A stretch of DNA of 13,032 nt from Agrobacterium fabrum (GTDB lineage: Bacteria; Pseudomonadota; Alphaproteobacteria; Rhizobiales; Rhizobiaceae), in contig QFOL01000091.1 of the NCBI GenBank assembly GCA_003241215.1, forward strand, positions 1 through 13,032, in the 5' to 3' direction. The translations under genes were made by a program, and so were the position numbers. Under the pieces are notes generated by a model. That model made no database searches. It was given only the letters and a program-made list of their open reading frames with translations, and had not been told where the DNA came from. Shown piece by piece: positions 1 to 5,415 of the stretch (its first letter is position 1; each line of letters starts with the position of its first letter).

Positions 1-6
1 TCGCTC

Positions 7-31
7 AACCAGTCGGGGCTATCCTGGTTTT
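7..31 (+). terminator. Possible terminator hairpin at left edge
   Basis: A six-base stem (AACCAG at 7-12 pairing with CTGGTT at 24-29) encloses an 11-base loop, and its right arm runs into four T residues (28-31). It could end transcription of a gene to the left of the window. The stem is short and the T run is brief, so the call is weak. Confidence 0.25.
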
Positions 32-102
32 GTAAGGCTCGGTCCACCGGGAACAAAACCGCCCGGCGAGATGCGACAGACAGTCGATTTCAGGGGACAT
101 AC

Positions 103-453
103 ATGACGAATGAAATGCCTTATTCCCATAGCGGCAAAGCAGCCCGCCATTGTCGCTTCGCGCTTGTTGCCGCAGCACTTGCAACTTTCACCTTCGCCAC
201 GGCTTCATGCTCCGTCGTCGAAGACACCGTTCTCATCAAGACCGCGTCGGCAAATACCGCTACGATCAAGAGCCGGGTTGCCCCGGCAAAGGCGTCTTAC
301 GGTTATCAAAAAGCCGGCAACGCAGCCGTTACGCTTGTTGCCGATGCGTCGGGCACACCGGCCATATCGCGGCAGTCCTATTCGGGCTCCTCTCCCTATA
401 TCTGCTCGCCGAGCGGATTCGGGCAGAAATCCCGCTGCTTTCTGAGGCCCTGA
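103..453 (+). CDS. Small exported (possibly lipo-) protein of unknown function
   Basis: The 116-residue product has a basic N-terminus (about residues 12-18) followed by a hydrophobic segment (19-34) that resembles a Sec signal. The segment ends at Thr-Ala-Ser-Cys36, which is close to a lipobox but has Thr at -3 where Leu, Val or Ile is usual, so lipidation is uncertain. The mature part is short and polar and rich in Ala, Ser and Thr. It ends in a compact Cys-containing tail, C101-SPSGFG-...-C112, which could form a disulfide in the periplasm. The start at 103 is supported by AGGGGA at 92-97, five bases upstream. The gene converges on the LuxR-type regulator, whose stop lies 52 bases beyond. 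I do not recognise a characterised family. The signal-like N-terminus and good ribosome binding site suggest a real gene; its function is unknown. Confidence 0.7.
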   Translation: MTNEMPYSHSGKAARHCRFALVAAALATFTFATASCSVVEDTVLIKTASANTATIKSRVAPAKASYGYQKAGNAAVTLVADASGTPAISRQSYSGSSPYICSPSGFGQKSRCFLRP

Positions 454-481
454 GCCTCAATAAACTGGGGAACTGGCGTCC

Positions 482-499
482 GGGCGGCTCTTGCCGTCC
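482..499. terminator. Candidate hairpin between convergent genes
   Basis: GGGCGGC (482-488) can pair with GCCGTCC (493-499) through seven pairs including one G-U, around a TCTT loop. A second small stem, TGAGGC/GCCTCA (443-448/454-459), overlaps the stop codon of the small exported protein. Neither is followed by a good T run on either strand, so termination here is a guess from the convergent layout. Confidence 0.3.
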
Positions 500-505
500 T
501 GACGC

Positions 506-1279
506 TCAGTTCTTCCAGCCGCCGGAAAAGGTCGCGTCTTCATCCTTGTTGAAGAAGCGCGATGCCGCCTCCGTGCGGTTGCGCACGTTCATTTTCTTAT
601 AGATGTTGCGAACGTGAACCTTGACGGTGTTTTCGGACAGATGCAGCCGATCAGCGATGATCTTGTTTTGCGTTCCCTTGCAAAGCAGGTCGAGGATCTG
701 CACCTCGCGCGTCGTCAGCGCCGCCACCTCGCTCCTGCTTGCAGCAAGGGCATCGGCGCGGTTGGCAATTACGGCGCTGCTTTGAACGCTCTTGCCGTTG
801 ACCGATGCGGAATAGGGCGTGAGCTTGCCGAGAAGAGCGGCGGGAAAATGCTCCCCGCCCTTCATAAGCAGATCGACGGCCGCCATGAAGACATCCAGCC
901 TGAGATTAAGCGGCAGCACGCCATCGATGACACGCGTCCCTACCAGCCTTTTCAGCGGCTCCTCGAATTTATCGATGGTTTCGACGACGAGCGCGATAGG
1001 CGCATCGGGATGCTTTTCCCGCACCTCCGAAAGAACGGCATGAAGCCGCTCGCCCGACATCCGGTAAGGCAGAACCAGCCGGACATTATTACCGTAGTCA
1101 TCGTCGATCCCTGCCGACGAGGTTATGCTTACCACCGCGAATGTGGGGAACTTTTTGCCCAGCGCCTCCATGAGGCACTCGGAAAACAGGTCCGGATCCG
1201 CGATGACCAATAAAGTTCCATTTATAGGAGCAGCGGTGTTTTTTTGTTTTGCGGCATAATCTGACGTTCCCATGAACAT
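506..1279 (-). CDS. LuxR/NarL-type transcriptional regulator with degenerate receiver domain
   Basis: The 257-residue product ends in a clear LuxR/GerE helix-turn-helix at about residues 188-241 (LTTREVQILDLLCKG, then SENTVKVHVRNIYKKM), the DNA-binding domain of NarL/FixJ-type regulators. The N-terminal half has the rhythm of a response-regulator receiver: a first strand LLVIADPDLF, then a helix, and alternating strands up to about residue 140. The expected phosphoacceptor Asp after strand three is absent, since that strand reads VRLVLPYRMSG. It is therefore probably an atypical, phosphorylation-independent receiver (inference). I chose the ATG at 1279 because GAGGGAGG lies five bases upstream; an in-frame ATG at 1306 has only a weak A/G-rich leader. 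The gene points away from the secretion locus across 0.9 kb of non-coding DNA, so it could regulate that locus. Its target and signal are not visible in the sequence. Confidence 0.85.
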   Translation of the reverse strand: MFMGTSDYAAKQKNTAAPINGTLLVIADPDLFSECLMEALGKKFPTFAVVSITSSAGIDDDYGNNVRLVLPYRMSGERLHAVLSEVREKHPDAPIALVVETIDKFEEPLKRLVGTRVIDGVLPLNLRLDVFMAAVDLLMKGGEHFPAALLGKLTPYSASVNGKSVQSSAVIANRADALAASRSEVAALTTREVQILDLLCKGTQNKIIADRLHLSENTVKVHVRNIYKKMNVRNRTEAASRFFNKDEDATFSGGWKN

Positions 1280-1401
1280 TGACGCCTCCCTCAAGCGCTT
1301 ACGCATTACTTTCTTTTGGTTGCGCAGTCTGTTGTCCCCCGGCTATCTTTTCCCCTGAATACTTGGGGGCGATTCTCCGCTTTAGGCCATGTCAACTATC
1401 A

Positions 1402-1416
1402 TTAATTACCCGTTAA
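1402..1416. promoter_or_regulatory. CtrA-type box, TTAA-N7-TTAA
   Basis: TTAA at 1402-1405 and TTAA at 1413-1416 are separated by exactly seven bases (TTACCCG), which matches the alphaproteobacterial CtrA consensus TTAA-N7-TTAA. It lies about 120 bases upstream of the regulator start on the minus strand and about 780 bases upstream of the secretion locus on the plus strand, so the regulator is the likelier target. The region is AT-rich, which raises the chance of a random match. GANTC sites (CcrM methylation sequence) occur nearby at 1371-1375 and 1509-1513. Confidence 0.45.
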
Positions 1417-1749
1417 TTCACACACGCTAATACGAAAAGCTGTGTAAATAAATGGCCCAAACGGGTTATTTTTTACAATTGACATACAAAATAGGTTACG
1501 CAGAGATAGAATCATTCATCCTGGAACCGGTGCAAAAACAAAGGCATCGGAAAAGCTTTCGCCGCGGTTTTGTGTTCCGGGAAAATATAACTTATAGTTG
1601 ATATCCCTTTACATAGCTCTCCGACGAACGAAGCCGGAAACCGTGCCATTTCGGGACGAGAGCCCTTTCCCGTCGAAATAAACCATATTTATCGAAAAAT
1701 CCGTCCTGCTCCAGCGAAACGGCCATTATTTGCCGCCGAACCGATGAAA

Positions 1750-1764
1750 CGATCCGCCGGATCG
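1750..1764. promoter_or_regulatory. Perfect 7-1-7 dyad, operator-like
   Basis: CGATCCG (1750-1756) and CGGATCG (1758-1764) form a perfect inverted repeat around a single C. A one-base spacer is too tight for an RNA hairpin but suits a dimeric DNA-binding protein. It lies inside the long intergenic region, upstream of the secretion genes. Which protein binds it, if any, is unknown; the adjacent LuxR-type regulator is one candidate. Confidence 0.35.
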
Positions 1765-2130
1765 CTCCTTTCGGCATATATATTCGGGGTGACGCGCCGA
1801 TATGTTTAACCCGAATTGATATCTAGGAAGCGCAATTTTTCTGCGGCACAGTCTGACCGTCGCTGAACGGCGGCCAATGGAAAGACACTTCCGGCCTTTG
1901 ACGTGTGTTTGAAAACGCCGGTCCCTTTTCAAGAAACATGCAAGCGAAAAGACGAAGCCACCGCGCTCCCCTCCTGGAGCGAGGAACGGATTTGTGCGCC
2001 GTTTTACCGAGTAGCGCACAAGGGCTGAACGACAAGAGCCCGGTTACGGACCGATACCGAACCGCAGATGATGCGTATCGAGTGCATCTGCAAAACGTCA
2101 ATCTTCATGCGACCCGGGGCAAGCGCGAAA

Positions 2131-2195
2131 AAATCCCGTTTGAGATGAGAGGGATTTCGAAAGCTGCTCCGAGCTTTTTCGGAGGAAATCGAAAT
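2131..2195 (+). promoter_or_regulatory. Structured leader that can hide the Shine-Dalgarno and start codon
   Basis: An inner stem pairs CTCCGA (2167-2172) with TCGGAG (2179-2184) around a GCTTTT loop and captures most of the GGAGG ribosome binding site (2181-2185). An outer stem pairs ATTTCGA (2154-2160) with TCGAAAT (2189-2195) and captures the first two bases of the ATG at 2194. Two other pairings compete: AAATCCC/GGGATTT (2131-2137/2151-2157) and AAAGCT/AGCTTT (2160-2165/2172-2177). The inner helix can be extended past a G-G opposition (2166/2185) to a U-A pair (2165/2186). This resembles the GCU/G-G arrangement of rhizobial ROSE thermometers, although the full UYGCU consensus is not met. 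All pairings were read by eye and their energy was not computed. Confidence 0.45.
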
Positions 2196-3159
2196 GAGTT
2201 ATGATCCAAAGTCATCCGGCAGCGACGACGACATCACCAAGATCGGCGCGCTTTCCGATGGTTTCGCCAATACGGCGACCAATGACGCCAAGGTGGAAGA
2301 CAGCAACGTCGGCACCGCAAACGGCGAAAACCGCAACAACGACAACAGCGACAACAGCACCAATGTGGATGTTGACGCCAAGGTCGATGTTTCCGCCAAT
2401 AACGGTGACAATCGCGACAACGACTATGACTGGAGCTATGACAGCAAGTCCTATAGCGACAACGACACGACCACCAAGACCAGCACCGAAACCAACACCG
2501 ATATCAAGGTCGACTACGACTGGAGCTATGAAAGCAAGTCGTACAGCGACAACGATACCAATGTGAAGACGATTACGGATACGGACAACAAGACGTTCTC
2601 CTATTCCGACAACGACACCACCACCACGACCACGACGACCTCCGACAGCTTCAACTCCGCAGACAGTTTCTACAAGTCGGATGACGACTTCGGCAACATC
2701 ACGGGCGTCAAGGATGTCGGCAATCTCGGCATCGCCGGCGGAGACCTCACCTTCAACCTGGGTGACGACTTCTCCTTCACCCTCGATGTCGACAATATCC
2801 TCAACGGCTCGCTCAACGGCGATGGCAACGACACCGGCTTCAGCATGGTGCAGGCCAACCACCTGGCAGACCAGGATGAGGCCTATGACATCAAGATGCA
2901 GAATGGCGGTGCGGAAAACCATCTGAGCGCCAATGCCGGCGACGCCTATGGCGCGGAAGGCATCGACGGCAAGGGATGGGACCTCAAGGCAGGCGACGAT
3001 GCAGCAGGCACCAGCACTGCGGATGCATCGGCAATCCTTGCAAATTCCGGCTTCCATCTGGAACTGGTGCAGGGCGCCAACATGCTCTCCAACGCAGTTG
3101 ATGTCACGATCACAGGCGGTAACTCGCATGTGTCCGATGTCGGTGAGGATCAGTCCTGA
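2194..3159 (+). CDS. Acidic Asp/Asn/Thr-rich tandem-repeat protein, putative type I secretion substrate
   Basis: The 321-residue product is very acidic and polar, with long runs rich in Asp, Asn, Ser and Thr. It has no hydrophobic signal peptide and no Cys. Residues 77-92 (DYDWSYDSKSYSDNDT) recur almost exactly at 107-122, a 30-residue period, and SYSDNDT appears a third time at 136-142. Low-complexity Thr tracts follow to about residue 150. The C-terminal half (about 165-321) is less repetitive and holds two related segments, FSMVQANHLADQ (216-227) and ELVQGANMLSNA (290-301), each followed by a GG turn. There are no canonical RTX GGxGxD nonapeptides. The start at 2194 has GGAGG eight bases upstream. 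Lack of a Sec signal, the acidic composition and position at the head of an ABC/HlyD locus suggest export by that system (inference). A matrix or adhesive role is possible; I recognise no named family. Confidence 0.75.
   Translation: MSYDPKSSGSDDDITKIGALSDGFANTATNDAKVEDSNVGTANGENRNNDNSDNSTNVDVDAKVDVSANNGDNRDNDYDWSYDSKSYSDNDTTTKTSTETNTDIKVDYDWSYESKSYSDNDTNVKTITDTDNKTFSYSDNDTTTTTTTTSDSFNSADSFYKSDDDFGNITGVKDVGNLGIAGGDLTFNLGDDFSFTLDVDNILNGSLNGDGNDTGFSMVQANHLADQDEAYDIKMQNGGAENHLSANAGDAYGAEGIDGKGWDLKAGDDAAGTSTADASAILANSGFHLELVQGANMLSNAVDVTITGGNSHVSDVGEDQS
2422..2619 (+). repeat. Degenerate tandem repeat within the acidic protein gene
   Basis: The segment at 2422-2469 is repeated at 2512-2559 with only scattered, mostly third-position differences (DYDWSYDSKSYSDNDT versus DYDWSYESKSYSDNDT). 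A shorter third copy encoding FSYSDNDT lies at 2596-2619. Silent differences outnumber replacement differences, which points to an older duplication kept under protein-level selection. Confidence 0.75.
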
Positions 3160-3182
3160 TAACCACCTCTTGACGAAAAGAG

Positions 3183-3206
3183 CTGCACCGGCATCCGCCG
3201 GTGCAG
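3183..3206 (+). terminator. Strong intercistronic hairpin, partial terminator or RNA stabiliser
   Basis: CTGCACCGGC (3183-3192) pairs perfectly with GCCGGTGCAG (3197-3206) around an ATCC loop, and TTT follows before the sequence turns GC-rich again. It starts 23 bases after the stop of the acidic repeat protein and lies about 105 bases before the next start. The short T run suggests a leaky terminator or a 3'-end stabiliser that would let the first gene be made in excess over the downstream genes. Confidence 0.6.
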
Positions 3207-3310
3207 TTTGCGGTTAAAGGACCGGGTTTGCGCAAAACGAAGCACCGCCTCCAAGACGTGTGCCGGTCGCACCCCCAGGCTCTGCCGCGATGATCAGGGA
3301 GGGGTCTCCA

Positions 3311-5332
3311 ATGCATATCGACAAGATTTCGGACATGATTGCGCATTTCATCGGCCTGTTCGACACGGTGATCGAGGAAGCGCGTCTGCGAAGCAACTAT
3401 ACCGAAGGCCCGGCATATTCCGATCCGGACCGCTTGCCGGATGATGAAGCGGCAAAGCTGCTCGACAAGAACTACGACGTTCCGCTCGGGGACTACGACC
3501 CCGGCGTCAAATACCGCGCCGGTTATTATGATTTCGACTATATCCGGCCGCATTTCGCCCGCGCTGTCGAATACGACATGCAGCAGCTTGCAAATGCCAT
3601 TCCGGTCGATATTTCCGGCGTAAATTTCCGGTTCCCCGGCCGCCTCTCATTCGAAGAGGAACGCGAACTGGTGGTTCACACCGGTCCCGGCTCGGTCATT
3701 GCACATGTCGCGCAGGTCAACATTCTTCAGGACGATGACTACCTGAACATGACTGACGGTCCTTACGCGGGCCGCGACACGACATTCGTGACCGAACGCA
3801 CCGTCGAGTTCTACAATGAAGCGTCCGTCTTCACGCCTTTTGCCGGTTTCCAGCGCACCGACAGCTACGACGCCCTGCAGACGCTCGCCAAATCCGCGCA
3901 CGATTTCATCGACCACGCCCGCGAGAACGACGTCACCTCGCTCGGCACCGGCGCAGACCAGGATTTCGTTCTGGCCGGCAACAACATCAACGGACTTTAC
4001 ATCAACGGCACGGTAGCCAGCGAAGAGCCGGTGCTCGACGATTACATGCCCGATCGCGGTATCGCCAAACCGGCGGAAGAGCCCGAAAAGAGCGATGTTT
4101 CGCTGCATGAGGACAGCCCCGCCGGCAACAGCCTCGATGTAGCCGCAGGCGCCAATGTCGTCGCCAACATCGCCACGCTGGTCAATACCGGCGTCATGAC
4201 GTCGGTAACCGCCGTCATGGGCGACTATCACCAGATCGATGCGATCACCCAGGCCTATATCTATAGCGACCGGGACGAGATCGACTCCGTTTTTACACGG
4301 TCGGACGATCAGGCCGCGACGGAGGCCTTCAATATCGCCAGCTTCGAGCGCAGCGTCTATCCGGGCGCCGAAACCGCGGAAAACAACAGCCAGGATAACG
4401 GCGAGCCGCCGATATTTCCGACCGCCTGGCGCGTCAGCGTGCTGGAAGGCGACGTTTCCTTCGTGCACTGGATCGAGCAATACCAGTTCGTCAGCGACAA
4501 CGACACGATGACGATCACCACATCCGGCGCCACCGTCAGCCTGCTGACCGGCGGCAACGCCGCGCTCAACATCGCGAATTTCCTCGGCATCGGCATGCAA
4601 TACGACCTGATCATCGTCGGCGGCAATGTGCTGGACATGAACATCATCAGCCAGATCGCCGTGCTCTACGACAATGACTGGGTCCGCGCCAATCCCGATG
4701 CGCCCGATGGCGCCACCGTCCAGTCCGGTAACAACCTGCTGTGGAACGATGCTTCCATCCATAATGTCGGCAGCAACGACCGTTTCGAAACCATGCCGGA
4801 CTATATGAACCAGACGGTAAACGCCATCAACGAACGCGATCCCAACATGCCGGATGCGCTGGCTCATGACGTCAATTTCGTCGGCTATCAGGGTCTGAAC
4901 GTCCTCTATATCACCGGCAATCTTTATGATGTCAGCATCATAAAACAGGTGAGCGTACTGGGCGATTCCGACGATGTGACGCAGGCCGCCGCCAAGGTTC
5001 TCGAAAACAACGAGGACGCCACCATCCATATCGATACCGGCAGCAATGCCGTAGTCAATCTGGCGCAGATCGTCGATTACGACAGCTTCGGCTCCACTAC
5101 CTATGTGGCCGGCGGCGTTTATTCCGACGCCATCCTGATACAGGGCGGCATCATCGAAAACGATACGTCGCAACCGGCGCAGCCCGGCCAGCTGGCGAAT
5201 GAGGTCATCGCCTTTCTTCACGACGATCCCGCCACCATCGAAAACGAATCCAATGGCGTCATCAATGCCGGTCATGACCTGTCATGGTCGAATGCCCATC
5301 CGGCCGACGTCATGCAGACGGTCGTTGCGTAA
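3311..5332 (+). CDS. 673-residue acidic repeat protein, second putative type I secretion substrate
   Basis: The product is acidic, lacks Cys-rich or membrane segments and has no Sec signal. The N-terminal about 220 residues are non-repetitive and rich in Asp and Tyr. The rest carries about four degenerate units with the pattern GxNxxxNxA, then a hydrophobic strand, GxYxD or GGNxxxD, then IxQ and an acidic turn: about 278-322, 414-456, 521-555 and 577-615. Shorter related pieces are GNNINGLYINGTV (223-235), GNNLLWNDA (473-481) and GHDLSWSNA near the C-terminus. This suggests a repetitive beta structure (inference). There are no RTX nonapeptides. The start at 3311 is preceded by AGGGAGGGG; an upstream in-frame GTG at 3260 has no comparable site. 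The gene lies 151 bases after the first acidic protein and 83 bases before the ABC transporter gene, so it is probably exported by that system. No characterised family is recognised. Confidence 0.8.
   Translation: MHIDKISDMIAHFIGLFDTVIEEARLRSNYTEGPAYSDPDRLPDDEAAKLLDKNYDVPLGDYDPGVKYRAGYYDFDYIRPHFARAVEYDMQQLANAIPVDISGVNFRFPGRLSFEEERELVVHTGPGSVIAHVAQVNILQDDDYLNMTDGPYAGRDTTFVTERTVEFYNEASVFTPFAGFQRTDSYDALQTLAKSAHDFIDHARENDVTSLGTGADQDFVLAGNNINGLYINGTVASEEPVLDDYMPDRGIAKPAEEPEKSDVSLHEDSPAGNSLDVAAGANVVANIATLVNTGVMTSVTAVMGDYHQIDAITQAYIYSDRDEIDSVFTRSDDQAATEAFNIASFERSVYPGAETAENNSQDNGEPPIFPTAWRVSVLEGDVSFVHWIEQYQFVSDNDTMTITTSGATVSLLTGGNAALNIANFLGIGMQYDLIIVGGNVLDMNIISQIAVLYDNDWVRANPDAPDGATVQSGNNLLWNDASIHNVGSNDRFETMPDYMNQTVNAINERDPNMPDALAHDVNFVGYQGLNVLYITGNLYDVSIIKQVSVLGDSDDVTQAAAKVLENNEDATIHIDTGSNAVVNLAQIVDYDSFGSTTYVAGGVYSDAILIQGGIIENDTSQPAQPGQLANEVIAFLHDDPATIENESNGVINAGHDLSWSNAHPADVMQTVVA
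4142..5155 (+). repeat. Region encoding four degenerate protein repeats
   Basis: The encoded units align only at protein level. Their anchors are GANVVANIA (280-288), GGNAALNIA (414-422), YQGLNVLYITGNLYD (526-540) and GSNAVVNLA (577-585). Three of the units continue to an Ile-x-Gln or Ile-Gln element: ITQ, IISQ and IIKQ in units 1-3 and LIQ in unit 4. Spacing is irregular, about 60 to 135 residues between anchors. I saw no long nucleotide identity, so the duplications look old. Confidence 0.6.
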
Positions 5333-5344
5333 CACCTGGCAAGT

Positions 5345-5363
5345 GGGGCGACAAAAACGCCCC
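5345..5363 (+). other. Intercistronic hairpin before the ABC transporter gene
   Basis: GGGGCG (5345-5350) pairs with CGCCCC (5358-5363) around ACAAAAA. No T run follows, so it is unlikely to be an intrinsic terminator. It lies in the 83-base gap between the 673-residue protein and the transporter gene and could affect mRNA processing. Confidence 0.4.
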
Positions 5364-5415
5364 GCCGCAGGCGGAACCGCAAACACCGCAAGATCACCGA
5401 GGGGACCGATATAAA

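Larger units (their letters stand above)
1280..2193. other. Long non-coding control region between divergent units
   Basis: These 914 bases lie between the start of the LuxR-type regulator (minus strand) and the first secretion-locus gene (plus strand). The short open frames here have no credible ribosome binding site or recognisable protein character. The part from about 1380 to 1620 is clearly richer in A and T than the flanking genes. The region holds a TTAA-N7-TTAA site (1402-1416), a TTGACA at 1479-1484 without a convincing -10 at normal spacing, two copies of TTGATATC (1598-1605 and 1816-1823), a perfect dyad (1750-1764) and a structured leader near 2131-2195. It probably carries promoters for both units and perhaps a long 5' leader or a small RNA. 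No specific small RNA can be called. Confidence 0.6.

Noticed and set aside
49..76. GGGAAC as an EcfG/RpoE2-type -35 before the small exported gene
   Set aside because: No GTT follows at the required 16-17 base spacing.
1479..1512. TTGACA with TAGAAT as a sigma-70 promoter
   Set aside because: The spacing is 22 bases, too long; the hexamer at 17 bases is AGAGAT, a poor -10.
1592..2101. Several minus-strand open frames of 60-97 codons in the long intergenic region
   Set aside because: They have no credible ribosome binding site, overlap each other in different frames and have compositions typical of chance translation.
1905..2204. A 99-codon open frame on the plus strand running into the start of the acidic protein gene
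   Set aside because: It begins with GTG without a ribosome binding site, its protein has no domain character, and it overlaps the well-supported start at 2194.
2212..3129. A 305-codon open frame antisense to the acidic repeat gene
   Set aside because: It is a mirror of the GAC/AAC-rich sense codons, which read as Val/Ile on the other strand; the sense frame has the ribosome binding site and protein repeats.
3647..5275. A 542-codon open frame antisense to the 673-residue protein gene
   Set aside because: It is a shadow frame rich in Val, Asp, Ile and Gly from GC-biased third positions; no start signal or domain is seen.
2194..5332. RTX calcium-binding nonapeptides in the putative substrates
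   Set aside because: Repeated GGxGxDxxx motifs are absent; Gly-Asn and Asp-rich stretches do not follow the RTX period.
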